Shown: positions 10,125 to 18,453, counted from the stretch's first letter. The stretch: DNA of 35,073 bases from Candidatus Gemmiger stercorigallinarum (GCA_019119495.1 DWWX01000030.1:1-35073), one strand, 5' to 3'. Notes: a model not told the origin generated them from the letters alone. A program made the numbers and translations.

Positions 10125-10427
10125 AGGGCAGGATTCCTTTCACGGGCGGAGCCACTGCCGCCTGCCCCACAGGCCGCCGCAGCCGCCGCGCGTCAAACGC
10201 GCAGGGCGGCAGACGGCGGGCCAAACAGACGCCGTTCGCCCTGATGGGAGCGCGCAGAAAAAGCCCCCCTGCCCCGGCCGCTGCCGGCGGCAAAGCCATC
10301 CGCTGCTTGCTCCCCGTTTACCAGATACCTATGCGCCGTCCGGCGCATACTTGCCGCCCGATGCGGCGGAAAACAGCAGCCAGCGCGGCGCAAAGGCCGC
10401 GGAGGCTGCCGGCAGAGACGGAGAGGG
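10125..10427 (-). other. 303-base gap between frr and cdsA; no gene seen
   Basis: I translated the stretch on both strands and find no supported gene. In particular there is no trace of UppS motifs, the enzyme often encoded here. It contains a perfect palindrome at 10330-10349 (9-bp arms TATGCGCCG, 2-base centre). I see no convincing -10/-35 pair for cdsA, so cdsA is probably read through from pyrH-frr. The palindrome has no T-run and is not a classic terminator. Confidence 0.6.
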
Positions 10428-10982
10428 TCACACCTCCATGATCTCCTTGTTTTTCTCCTCGCAGATGGCGTCGATCTTCTTGACGAACTTGTCGGTGAGT
10501 TTCTGGGTCTCCTCCTCCAGGTTCTTCTGGTCGTCCTCAGTCAGCTCGCCGGCCTTCTTCATGGCCTTGAACTTGTCCATGGCGTCGCGGCGGACGTTGC
10601 GCACCGCCACCTTGCTCTCCTCGCCCAGCTTCTGGACATCCTTGGCCAGCTGCTTGCGGCGCTCCTCGGTGGGCGCGGGGAACACCAGGCGGATGGTGTG
10701 GCCGTCGTCGATGGGGTTGATGCCGATGTCGCTCTGCTGGATGGCCTTGCTGATGGCCTTGACCAGCTTGCCGTCCCAGGGGGTGATGGTCAGGATGCGG
10801 GCCTCGGCCACAGCCACGGCCGCCACCTGGTTGACCGGGGTGGGCGCGCCGTAGTAGTCAACGACCAGCTTGTCCAGCACGGCCGGGTTGGCGCGGCCGG
10901 CGCGGATGGCGCCCAGCTCGCGGGTCAGGTGGGAAACGCAGTTGTTCATCTTTTCTTCGTAGATCTTGGTGGTGCTGCTCAT
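10428..10982 (-). CDS. frr: Ribosome recycling factor
   Basis: Splits post-termination ribosomes together with EF-G. 184 aa, the usual length. The three-helix-bundle signature is clear: HLTRELGAIRAGRANPAVLD near the N-terminus, LTITPWDGK, IRLVFPAPTEERRKQL, and the charged C-terminal helix. The ATG at 10982 was chosen because AAGGAG lies 8 bases upstream. An in-frame upstream start at 11045 adds 21 residues unlike the family and lacks a ribosome-binding site. Directly after pyrH (112 bases), a standard pairing. Confidence 0.97.
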   Translation of the reverse strand: MSSTTKIYEEKMNNCVSHLTRELGAIRAGRANPAVLDKLVVDYYGAPTPVNQVAAVAVAEARILTITPWDGKLVKAISKAIQQSDIGINPIDDGHTIRLVFPAPTEERRKQLAKDVQKLGEESKVAVRNVRRDAMDKFKAMKKAGELTEDDQKNLEEETQKLTDKFVKKIDAICEEKNKEIMEV

Positions 10983-11094
10983 GGCGGTTGCTCCTTTTGG
11001 TTCTTGATTTGTATATCGGGGCGGCGCGGCCGCCCGCAGGTTCATGGTTTTGCGCAGCGCGTCTGCCGGCGGGATCGCGGCCGCCGCGCGGGGG

Positions 11095-11802
11095 TCACTC
11101 CTGCACCAGGGTGCCCACCTGCTCGCCGCTGACGGCGCGGGCGATGTTTTCCGGGTCGGCCAGGTCGAACACCAGGATGGGCAGGCCGTTGTCCCGGCAA
11201 AGGGTGGCGGCGGTGGAGTCCATCACGGCCAGCCGCTCGTCCAGCACGCGGGTGAAGGTCAGGGTGTCGTAGCGCACCGCGTCGGGATAACGGTGGGGGT
11301 CCTTGTCGTAAACGCCGTCCACCATGGTGGCTTTGAGCATGATGTCGGCGCTGATCTCCAGCGCGCGCAGGGCGCTGGCGGTATCGGTGGAGAAGATGGG
11401 GTTGCCGGTGCCGCCGCCGAACACCACCACCTGGCCGGCCTCCAGCGCGGCGATGGCCTTGTCGCTGGTAAAGGGCTCGGCCACCTGGGGCATGACGGCG
11501 CTGGTCATAACGACCGCCGGCACGCCGGCCTGGCGCAGAGCGTCCTTCAGGGCCAGGGCGTTCATCACGGTGGCCAGCATGCCGATCTTGTCGGCGTCCA
11601 TGCGGTCCATTTTGCCGCTGGAACGGCCGCGCCAGAAGTTGCCGCCGCCCACCACGATGCCGATCTGGGCGCCGGCCCGGTACGCCTGGGCAATGCCGCC
11701 GCAGATGCCGGCGATGACGCCCTCGTCAAAGCCGGAGCCTTTGGCGCCGGCCAGGGCCTCGCCGCTGACCTTGAGCAGGACACGTTTGTATTTTACTGCC
11801 AT
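11095..11802 (-). CDS. pyrH: UMP kinase
   Basis: Phosphorylates UMP to UDP in pyrimidine nucleotide synthesis, amino-acid-kinase fold. 235 aa, full length. Motifs: KVSGEALAG at the N-terminus, IVVGGGNFWRGR, MDRMDADKIGMLATVMNALA, and FGGGTGNPIFSTDTA. ATG at 11802 follows GGAGGAA. First gene of the minus-strand run that continues to polC. rpsB and tsf, often upstream of pyrH, are absent; instead a divergent hyp operon begins 269 bases away. Confidence 0.97.
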   Translation of the reverse strand: MAVKYKRVLLKVSGEALAGAKGSGFDEGVIAGICGGIAQAYRAGAQIGIVVGGGNFWRGRSSGKMDRMDADKIGMLATVMNALALKDALRQAGVPAVVMTSAVMPQVAEPFTSDKAIAALEAGQVVVFGGGTGNPIFSTDTASALRALEISADIMLKATMVDGVYDKDPHRYPDAVRYDTLTFTRVLDERLAVMDSTAATLCRDNGLPILVFDLADPENIARAVSGEQVGTLVQE

Positions 11803-11851
11803 GTTCCGATTCCTCCGCCTGTAAAATTTCAGAGCTTGTGCAAAGAGAACT

Positions 11852-11880
11852 ATATCAGAGTTATTTTACAATAGTTTGAA
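11852..11880 (-). promoter_or_regulatory. Candidate promoter of the pyrH run
   Basis: On the minus strand -35 TTCAAA (11875-11880), 17-base spacer, -10 TGATAT (11852-11857) in a locally AT-rich stretch. Reads into pyrH with a leader of about 45 bases. The match is moderate; other AT-rich hexamers nearby could serve instead. Confidence 0.45.
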
Positions 11881-12015
11881 CGCAAAGTAAAGAAAGGGAG
11901 ATAAAATTTTGCGGGCGTCGGGTTTCCTGCATTTTATCCCCCAAAAAGCGGCGGATCCCGCCGGGCGCCGGCCCCGGCGGCCGGGCCGGAACTTATGGTA
12001 TTTTTGCCGGCGGGG

Positions 12016-12024
12016 TGCTATAAT
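12016..12024 (+). promoter_or_regulatory. Extended -10 promoter of the hyp operon
   Basis: A perfect extended -10, TGC followed by TATAAT (12019-12024), lies 47 bases before hypA. The hexamer at the right distance for a -35 (TGGTAT) is poor, so this promoter may rely on the extended -10 or on an activator. The upstream DNA (11930-11995) is very GC-rich, with no obvious operator. Confidence 0.6.
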
Positions 12025-12071
12025 AGCATACGCAGGCCGCCCAAAACGGCCGGGAAAGGAGTCTGCGCCCC

Positions 12072-12413
12072 ATGCACGAGCTGGCCATCACCCAAAGCAT
12101 CCTAAAGATCGCGCTGGACGCCGCCGGGCAGCACGCCCGCCGCATCCGGGCCATCCGGCTGACGCTGGGCCCTTTTTCCGGCGTGGTGCCCGACTGCGTG
12201 CAGATGTACCTGGACGTGCTGGCAAAGGGCACCATCGCCGAGGGGGCGAAGATCGAAGCCCGCACCCTGCCGCTGCGGGTGCAGTGCCGCGCCTGCGGCC
12301 AGGTCAGCGAGATCGACCGGCGGCACATCGCCTGCCCGGCGTGCGGCAGTGTGGACCTGCACCGGCTTTCGGGCCGGGAATTTCTGGTGGAAAGCCTGGA
12401 GGTGGATGTATAA
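12072..12413 (+). CDS. hypA: Hydrogenase nickel incorporation protein HypA
   Basis: Nickel carrier for [NiFe]-hydrogenase maturation, acting with HypB. 113 aa, full length. The N-terminal MHE with nickel-binding His2 is intact, and the structural zinc site is formed by C72/C75 (CRAC) and C88/C91 (CPAC). ATG at 12072 has AAAGGAG upstream. First gene of hypABFCDE; its TAA abuts the ATG of hypB. Confidence 0.96.
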   Translation: MHELAITQSILKIALDAAGQHARRIRAIRLTLGPFSGVVPDCVQMYLDVLAKGTIAEGAKIEARTLPLRVQCRACGQVSEIDRRHIACPACGSVDLHRLSGREFLVESLEVDV

Positions 12414-13070
12414 ATGGAGATCAAAGTGCTGCACCAGGTCATGGAATGGAACGACGACGTGAGCGCCCAGGTGCGCGAAACGCTGCAAGACCGCAAAGTC
12501 TGTTTGATCAATGTGATGGGCAGCCCCGGCGCGGGCAAGACCAGCCTGATCACCGCGCTGATCGGTCGGCTGCGGCAGCAGTTTGCCATCGGCGTGATCG
12601 AGGGCGACATCACCGGCCAGATCGACGCCGAGAAGATCGCGGCGCTGAACATCCCGGCGGTGCAGCTGAACACCGACGGCGCCTGCCACATCGAGGCCAT
12701 GAGCATCCAGCATATCCTGCCCCAGTTTGACCTGGACGCTTTGGACGTGCTGTTTGTGGAGAACATCGGCAATTTGGTCTGCCCGGCCGAGTTTGACATC
12801 GGCGAGAATTTCCGCCTGACGGTGCTGAGCATCCCGGAAGGCGACGACAAGGTGGCCAAGTACCCGCTGATGTTCACCGATACCGACTGCCTGGCGCTGA
12901 CCAAGTGCGATATGCTGCCCTACTTTGACTTTGATTTGGACCGGGTGGCCGCGGACTACCGGGGCGTCAACCCCGGCGGGCCGCTGTTCCGGCTGTCGGC
13001 GCGCACGGGCGAGGGGCTGGACGAGCTGGCCGGCCACCTGGCCGGACGCATCCGCGCCGCGCTGGCATGA
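12414..13070 (+). CDS. hypB: Hydrogenase nickel incorporation GTPase HypB
   Basis: SIMIBI-class GTPase that drives nickel delivery to the hydrogenase large subunit. 218 aa. Walker A GSPGAGKTS (36-44), switch segment EGDITGQIDAEK, the metal-site pair Cys-His in GACHIEA, a second Cys in NLVCPAEFD, and the guanine-specificity motif TKCD. It lacks the histidine-rich nickel-storage segment and the N-terminal CxxCGC motif of some homologues, so it is the minimal type. Its stop overlaps the hypF start by 4 bases, implying translational coupling. Confidence 0.96.
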   Translation: MEIKVLHQVMEWNDDVSAQVRETLQDRKVCLINVMGSPGAGKTSLITALIGRLRQQFAIGVIEGDITGQIDAEKIAALNIPAVQLNTDGACHIEAMSIQHILPQFDLDALDVLFVENIGNLVCPAEFDIGENFRLTVLSIPEGDDKVAKYPLMFTDTDCLALTKCDMLPYFDFDLDRVAADYRGVNPGGPLFRLSARTGEGLDELAGHLAGRIRAALA

Positions 13071-15379
13071 GCCAGACGCAGCCCGCCCGCCGCCATGTGC
13101 GGGCAGAGATCACCGGCATTGTGCAGGGGGTGGGGTTCCGGCCCTTTCTGCACCGGCTGGCGGCGCGGGAGGGGCTGACCGGCTGGGCCCGCAACACCCC
13201 CGCCGGGGTGGAGCTGGCGCTGGAAGGCCCCGCCGACGCCGTGGACCGCTTTTTGCAGGCGCTGCGCACCGAGCCGCCGCCGCTGGCGGTGGTGGAGGAG
13301 ATCGCGGTGCAGCCGCTGGCAGGCCGCGGCGGGTACGACGGCTTTGCCATTTTGCCCAGCACCGCCGGGGCCGCCGCCACGCTGGCCGCCCCCGACCTGG
13401 CCCCCTGCCCCGCCTGCCGGGCGGAGCTGGCCGACCCGGCCGACCGCCGGTATCGCTACCCGTTTATCAACTGCACCGACTGCGGACCGCGGTTTTCGAT
13501 CTTGCGGGCGCTGCCCTACGACCGGGCCAACACCACCATGGCCGGCTTTGCCATGTGCCCCGCCTGCGCCGCCGAGTATGGCGACATCCGCAGCCGCCGC
13601 TACCACGCCCAGCCGGACTGCTGCCCGGCGTGCGGGCCGCGGGCGTTTTATCTGGATGACAAAGGCCGGGAGCTGCCCGGCGACGCCGTCGCGCTGGCCC
13701 AGCAGGCGCTGGCCGCCGGGGGCATTGTGGCGGTGAAGGGCACAGGCGGCATCCACCTGGCCTGCAGCGCGCTGGACGAGGCCGCGGTGCGCCGCCTGCG
13801 CCGCCGCAAGCACCGGGAGGAAAAGCCGCTGGCCGTTTTGTGCCGCGACCTGGACGCCGCGCGGCAGTTCTGCCGCATTTCCGGCGAGGAAGCCGCGCTG
13901 CTGCAAAGCCCCCGCCGGCCCATCGTGCTTTTGGAAAAGCGGCGCGCCGCCGGGGCGGGCAGCTTCCCGTATTTGAGCGAGAACCGACGCATCGGCATCC
14001 TGCTGCCCTACACGCCGCTGCATATCCTGCTGGCGGACGGCAGCTTCGGCGGGCCGGCGGCCCTGGTGCTGACCAGCGCCAACCGCCCCGGCTGCCCGGT
14101 GATGATAGAAAACGGCGAGGCCCTGGCCGGGCTGCGGGGCGTGGCGGACGGCTTTCTTTTGCACGACCGGCCCATTGCCAACCGGTGCGACGATTCCCTG
14201 GCGGCGGTGTGGCAGGGGCGGGAATATTTCTTCCGCCGCAGCCGGGGCTACGCCCCCCAGCCACTGACCCTGCCCGACGCCTCCGCCGACGGCGTGCTGG
14301 CCTTTGGCGCCGAGCAGAAGGCCGGTTTTGCGGCCGGCAAAGGCCGCCACGCCTTTTTGAGCCAGCACATCGGCGATTTGAAAAACGCCGAGACGCTGGA
14401 TCACTACCGCGCCGCGCTGGACGCCCAGCTGCGGCTGTTCGGCATCGCGCCGCGGGCGCTGGTGTGCGACCTGCACCCGGACTATTTTTCCACCCGCGAG
14501 GCCGGGGCCATGGCCGCCGGCAGGGGGCTGCCGCTTTTGCAGGTGCAGCACCACTGGGCGCACATGGCGTCCTGCCTGGCGGACAACCGGCTGGCCGGCC
14601 CCGCTTTCGGCATCGTGTGGGACGGCACCGGCCTGGGGGATGACGGCGGCATCTGGGGCGGCGAGTTTTTGCGCGGCGGGTACAGCGCCTTTGTGCGGGT
14701 GGGGTCCATCCGGCCCATCCCGCTGCCGGGCGGCGACGCGGCGGTGCGGCAGATCGGCCGCACCGGGCTGGCGCTTGCCTGGGACGCCGGCGTCCCGCCC
14801 GAAGCCCTGGCCCGCCTGCCGCTGATGCGGGCGCTGCCGGGCGCCCGGACCATCGCCGCCATGCTGGAAAAGGACATCGCCTGCCCCAAAGCCAGCAGCA
14901 TCGGCCGGCTGTTTGACGGCGTGTATGCTCTGATCTCCGGCCGGGCGGCCGCCGGCTACGACGGCCAGGCCCCCGCCCTGCTGGAAGCCCTGGCCGACCC
15001 GGGCATCCCCGGCCGGCCTTACCCCGCCGCCTTTTACCGGGACGGCGGCGTGCGCCGCTTCGACACCCGGCCGCTGACGGCGGCCGTCTGCGCCGACGTG
15101 CTGGCCGGCGTGCCGGCCGCCGCCATCGCCCGCGGCTTTATGGACGCGCTGTGCCGCATGGCGCTGGAGCAGTGCCGGGCGCTGGACCCGGAGCATCTGC
15201 CGGTGGTGCTTTCCGGCGGGGTGTTTTTGAACCGGTACCTGCTGCGCGGCGTCACCCGCCTGCTGGAGGACGACGGCTTTGCGGTGTACAGCCACCACCG
15301 GGTGTCCCCCGGCGACGAGGGGCTTGCCCTGGGGCAGCTGATGATCGGCGCGGCAAAACAAACCCAAACCAGAAAATGA
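13067..15379 (+). CDS. hypF: Carbamoyltransferase HypF
   Basis: Converts carbamoyl phosphate to a thiocarbamate on HypE, the source of the cyanide ligands of the NiFe site. 770 aa, normal length. Order of parts: acylphosphatase domain with GIVQGVGFRPF (17-27); two zinc-finger pairs CPAC (114-117)/CTDC (136-139) and CPAC (164-167)/CPAC (186-189); a YrdC-like domain (VKGTGGIHLAC, RRRKHREEKPLAVL); and the Kae1-like C-terminal domain with HHWAHMASCLADN and WDGTGLGDDG. ATGA overlap with hypB. GC content and alanine/arginine use are high but match the flanking genes. Confidence 0.97.
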   Translation: MSQTQPARRHVRAEITGIVQGVGFRPFLHRLAAREGLTGWARNTPAGVELALEGPADAVDRFLQALRTEPPPLAVVEEIAVQPLAGRGGYDGFAILPSTAGAAATLAAPDLAPCPACRAELADPADRRYRYPFINCTDCGPRFSILRALPYDRANTTMAGFAMCPACAAEYGDIRSRRYHAQPDCCPACGPRAFYLDDKGRELPGDAVALAQQALAAGGIVAVKGTGGIHLACSALDEAAVRRLRRRKHREEKPLAVLCRDLDAARQFCRISGEEAALLQSPRRPIVLLEKRRAAGAGSFPYLSENRRIGILLPYTPLHILLADGSFGGPAALVLTSANRPGCPVMIENGEALAGLRGVADGFLLHDRPIANRCDDSLAAVWQGREYFFRRSRGYAPQPLTLPDASADGVLAFGAEQKAGFAAGKGRHAFLSQHIGDLKNAETLDHYRAALDAQLRLFGIAPRALVCDLHPDYFSTREAGAMAAGRGLPLLQVQHHWAHMASCLADNRLAGPAFGIVWDGTGLGDDGGIWGGEFLRGGYSAFVRVGSIRPIPLPGGDAAVRQIGRTGLALAWDAGVPPEALARLPLMRALPGARTIAAMLEKDIACPKASSIGRLFDGVYALISGRAAAGYDGQAPALLEALADPGIPGRPYPAAFYRDGGVRRFDTRPLTAAVCADVLAGVPAAAIARGFMDALCRMALEQCRALDPEHLPVVLSGGVFLNRYLLRGVTRLLEDDGFAVYSHHRVSPGDEGLALGQLMIGAAKQTQTRK

Positions 15380-15395
15380 ACAGGAGGCGGCAGCC

Positions 15396-15617
15396 ATGTG
15401 TCTGGCAGTGCCCTTGAAGATCCTATCGGTGGACGGCAGGCAGGCCGTGGGTGAGGCCGGCGGCCTGACCCAGAAGCTGCGGGTGGATTTTATCCCCGAC
15501 ATCCGCCCCGGCGACTACGTGATGGTGCACGCCGGCTTTGCCATTGAAAAGCTGACCGAACAGCAGGCCAAGGAAAACCTGGCCTGCATCCAGGAGGCCG
15601 TCGATGCCCTTGAGTGA
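15396..15617 (+). CDS. hypC: Hydrogenase maturation chaperone HypC
   Basis: Small chaperone that carries the Fe(CN)2CO unit with HypD and binds the hydrogenase large-subunit precursor. 73 aa, with the essential N-terminal MCLAVP (Cys2) and VDFIPDIRPGDYVMVHAGFA, the OB-like core. ATG follows AGGAGG. Overlaps the start of hypD by 14 bases. Confidence 0.96.
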   Translation: MCLAVPLKILSVDGRQAVGEAGGLTQKLRVDFIPDIRPGDYVMVHAGFAIEKLTEQQAKENLACIQEAVDALE

Positions 15618-16701
15618 GAAAGACTTCCGCCGGGCGGAGGACGCGGCGGCGCTGGTGCGGGGCATCCGCAGCCTGACCGGCCCGGAGCGGCCGCTGCGCG
15701 TCATGGAGATCTGCGGCACCCATACCATGGCCATTGCCAAGGCGGGCCTGCGCAGCCTGCTGGCGCCGGGGGTGCGGCTGGTGTCCGGGCCGGGGTGCCC
15801 GGTGTGCGTGACGCCCGCCGGCGCCATCGACGCGGTGCTTGCGCTGAGCGAACGGCCCGGCGTGGTGGTCGCCAGCTACGGCGACCTTTTGCGGGTGCCG
15901 GGCAGCGCGCGGGGGGATACCCTTCTGCGCCGCCGGGCGCTGGGCGCCGGCGTGATGACCGTCTACTCCCCGCTGGAGGCGGTGGAGGCCGCGGCAAAGG
16001 ACCCGGCCCGGCAGTATGTGTTTTTGGGCGTGGGGTTCGAGACCACCGCCCCCGGCACCGCCGCCTGCCTGCTGGAGGCCGCCGGGCGGGGGCTTGCAAA
16101 CTTTTCGGTCTTGTGCCTGTTAAAGCGGACCGAACCCGCCCTGCGGGCGCTGATCGCCGCGCCGGATTTTGCGGTGGACGGTTTTTTGTGCCCGGGGCAC
16201 GTGGCGGCCGTCACCGGGGCGGAGGCGTTCCGGTTTCTGCCGCAGGAGTACGGCCTGCCCGCGGTGGTCAGCGGGTTCGAGGCCGGGGACATCCTGTACT
16301 CGGTCTGGCGGCTGGCAAAGATGCGCGCCGAGGGCCGCCCCGGCCTGGAAAACGAGTACACCCGCCTGGTGCGCGGCTTGGGCAACCCGGCGGCGCAGGC
16401 GGCCATCGACCGGGTGTTTGCCCCCGCCGCCAGCCTGTGGCGCGGCCTGGGCGAGATCCCGGAAAGCGGCTATGCCATCCGGCCGGAGTTTGCCCCCTGG
16501 GACGCCGCCAAAAAGTTTGCCATCCGGCCCGGCCCCGCCGCCGACCCGCCCGGCTGCCGCTGCGGCGCGGTGATCCGCGGGGTGTGCGCCCCGCAGAGCT
16601 GCCCGCTGTTCGGCAAAGCCTGCACCCCCGCCGACCCGGTGGGGCCCTGCATGGTCTCCGGCGAGGGGGCCTGCGCGGCGGCGTACAAATACGGGCAGTA
16701 G
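15604..16701 (+). CDS. hypD: Hydrogenase Fe-CN/CO assembly protein HypD
   Basis: [4Fe-4S] scaffold protein on which the Fe(CN)2CO moiety is built with HypC and HypE. 365 aa, full length. The catalytic cysteines are present: C37 in EICGTHT, and C65 and C68 in GPGCPVC. The C-terminal cluster cysteines are in the segment around GCRCG, GVCAPQSCPLFG and the last Cys pairs. The ATG at 15604 overlaps the end of hypC, so it is translationally coupled. Confidence 0.96.
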   Translation: MPLSEKDFRRAEDAAALVRGIRSLTGPERPLRVMEICGTHTMAIAKAGLRSLLAPGVRLVSGPGCPVCVTPAGAIDAVLALSERPGVVVASYGDLLRVPGSARGDTLLRRRALGAGVMTVYSPLEAVEAAAKDPARQYVFLGVGFETTAPGTAACLLEAAGRGLANFSVLCLLKRTEPALRALIAAPDFAVDGFLCPGHVAAVTGAEAFRFLPQEYGLPAVVSGFEAGDILYSVWRLAKMRAEGRPGLENEYTRLVRGLGNPAAQAAIDRVFAPAASLWRGLGEIPESGYAIRPEFAPWDAAKKFAIRPGPAADPPGCRCGAVIRGVCAPQSCPLFGKACTPADPVGPCMVSGEGACAAAYKYGQ

Positions 16702-16733
16702 ATCCAAGGTCCCCTTGCAAGGGAGGTTGCAGT

Positions 16734-17735
16734 ATGCAGGACATCATCACGCTGGACTACGGCAGCGGCGGGCTAAAGACCGCGCAGCTGATCGACGAGG
16801 TCCTTGTGCCGGCCTTTGCCAACACGGCGCTTGCCCGGCTGGGGGACGGCGCGGTATTGCCGGAACTGGGCGGGCCGCCGGTGTTTTCCACCGACAGTTT
16901 TGTGGTCAACCCCTGGCGGTTCCCCGGCGGGGACATCGGCAAGCTGGCGGTGTGCGGCACCGTCAACGACCTGTGCATGGCCGGCGGGCTGCCAAAATAT
17001 TTGAGCTTTTCGCTGATTTTGGAGGAAGGCTTGGCGCTGGACGACCTGAAAGCTATCGTGGCCTCGGCGGCCGGGACCGCCCGGCAGGCGGGGGTGCAGA
17101 TCGTTACCGGCGACACCAAGGTGGTGGAGCGCGGCCGGGGCGACGGCATTTACATCAACACCGCCGGCGTGGGCGTGCTGCGCGCCCCCGGCCTGGGGCG
17201 GGACGCCCTGCGGGAGGGCGACGCGGTGCTGGTCAGCGGCAGCGTGGGCTGCCACGGCGCCGCCGTGCTGATGGCCCGCGGGGATCTGCCCTGCGAGGGG
17301 ACGCTGCTTTCCGACTGCCGGCCGCTGCATGAGTTGAGCGCCGCGGCGCTGGCGGCGGGCGGCGTGCGGATGCTGCGCGACCCCACCCGCGGCGGCGTGG
17401 CCACCACCCTGAACGAGTTTGTGGAGGGCGGGCCGCTGTGCATCGAGCTGGAGGAGGACGCCATCCCGGTGGACGCGCCGGTGGCGGCGGCCTGCGACCT
17501 GCTGGGCCTGGACCCGCTCTACTCCGCCTGCGAAGGGCGGATGCTGGCCGTCTGCGCGCCCGAACGGGCGGCGGCCGTGCTGGACGCGCTGCATGCCGTC
17601 CCCGGCGGCGAGGGCGCGGCGCAGATCGGCCGGGTGACAACAGCCCGGCCGGGCCGGGTGGTGCTGCGCAACCGCTTTGGCGGCAGCCGCATTTTGGGCA
17701 AGCTGGCCGGCGCCCAGCTGCCCCGCATCTGCTGA
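16734..17735 (+). CDS. hypE: Hydrogenase maturation dehydratase HypE
   Basis: PurM-like enzyme that dehydrates the HypF-made thiocarboxamide on its C-terminal Cys to thiocyanate, the cyanide donor. 333 aa from the ATG at 16734, which has GGGAGG 7 bases upstream; longer reading-frame extensions upstream run inside hypD and are not coding. Motifs: DYGSGG at the N-terminus, ATP-binding VCGTVNDLCMAGG and VTGDTKVVERG, RDPTRGGVATTLNE, and the mandatory C-terminal PRIC ending in Cys. Last hyp gene, completing the set A-B-F-C-D-E. Confidence 0.97.
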   Translation: MQDIITLDYGSGGLKTAQLIDEVLVPAFANTALARLGDGAVLPELGGPPVFSTDSFVVNPWRFPGGDIGKLAVCGTVNDLCMAGGLPKYLSFSLILEEGLALDDLKAIVASAAGTARQAGVQIVTGDTKVVERGRGDGIYINTAGVGVLRAPGLGRDALREGDAVLVSGSVGCHGAAVLMARGDLPCEGTLLSDCRPLHELSAAALAAGGVRMLRDPTRGGVATTLNEFVEGGPLCIELEEDAIPVDAPVAAACDLLGLDPLYSACEGRMLAVCAPERAAAVLDALHAVPGGEGAAQIGRVTTARPGRVVLRNRFGGSRILGKLAGAQLPRIC

Positions 17736-17802
17736 GCGTCCGCCGCGGCAAACCTGCCCCGGCGCGCAAAACGCGTCAATCACAAAGTATGAGGTGATCC
17801 CC

Positions 17803-18345
17803 ATGGCAGCCTGCACAAATCCCGCCCTGCTTCCCCTGCAATATGACGAGTACGAAAGCCCCCTTGGCCGGCTGACGCTGGCGGCCGCCGCCCAGGGGCT
17901 TTGCGGCGTGTGGTTTGCGGGGCAGAAATACTTCCCCGCCCTGCCGGCCCCCGGCGTGCCGGACGACCGGGCGGCACGGCATCTGCTGGCCGCGCGGGCC
18001 TGGCTGGACCGCTATTTTGCCGGCCGGTGCCCCCCGCCGCCGGCCCTGGAAGAACTGCCGCTGGTCCCACAGGGCAGCGCCTTCCGCCAATGCGTCTGGC
18101 GGCTGCTGTGCCAGGTCCCCTACGGCAGCACCACCACCTACGGCGCGCTGGCGGCGCAGGCCGCCGCACAGCTGGGGCGGCCGCGGCTGTCGGCCCAGGC
18201 GGTGGGCGGCGCGGTGGGGCACAACCCCATCTCGCTGCTGATCCCCTGCCACCGGGTGGTGGGGGCAGACGGCAGCCTGACCGGCTACGCCGGCGGCCTG
18301 AACCGCAAAGCCTGGCTGCTGGACTGGGAGCAGGCCCGGCGCTGA
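17803..18345 (+). CDS. ogt: Methylated-DNA--[protein]-cysteine S-methyltransferase
   Basis: Suicide repair enzyme that moves alkyl groups from O6-alkylguanine to its own cysteine. 180 aa. The active-site motif IPCHRVVG (nucleophile C149) is intact, preceded by the DNA-binding part (FRQCVWRLLCQVPYGSTTTYG) and an N-terminal domain with SPLGRLTLAA. ATG at 17803 has GAGGTG 6 bases upstream. It follows hypE by 67 bases without a terminator and could be read through from the hyp operon, though the function is unrelated. The name ogt is by family; ada-type extra domains are absent. Confidence 0.93.
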   Translation: MAACTNPALLPLQYDEYESPLGRLTLAAAAQGLCGVWFAGQKYFPALPAPGVPDDRAARHLLAARAWLDRYFAGRCPPPPALEELPLVPQGSAFRQCVWRLLCQVPYGSTTTYGALAAQAAAQLGRPRLSAQAVGGAVGHNPISLLIPCHRVVGADGSLTGYAGGLNRKAWLLDWEQARR

Positions 18346-18399
18346 GCGTCCCCTGCCGCTTGACATCCGCATGCTGCCGGTCATCCCGGCACACAAAAT

Positions 18400-18453
18400 C
18401 GCCCCGGAGGGCGCGGCGCGTTTGGCGCGCCGAACCTCTCCGGGGCGGTTTTT
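18400..18453. terminator. Rho-independent terminator between convergent ogt and the surface protein gene
   Basis: A 10-bp outer stem CGCCCCGGAG (18400-18409) pairs with 18438-18447, and an inner 7-bp GC stem (18414-18420 with 18426-18432) is stacked inside. TTTTT follows on the plus strand. On the minus strand the hairpin is followed by GATTTTGTG, so it may stop transcription from both sides. Confidence 0.85.

Noticed and set aside
10042-10299. 85-residue frame over the cdsA start as a remnant of uppS
   Set aside because: It has no UppS motif, is out of frame with cdsA, and is P/A/R-rich, so it is a composition artefact.
10983-11045. Upstream start for frr
   Set aside because: The added 21 residues do not resemble any RRF, and the internal ATG has AAGGAG at good spacing.
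12956-15502. 848-residue open frame antisense to hypF
   Set aside because: hypF is certain from its motifs; the antisense product is low in complexity and has no recognisable domain.
15795-17735. Long N-terminal extension of hypE through hypD
   Set aside because: The extension is out of frame inside hypD and is R/G/P-rich. The ATG at 16734 has a good ribosome-binding site and the exact HypE N-terminus.
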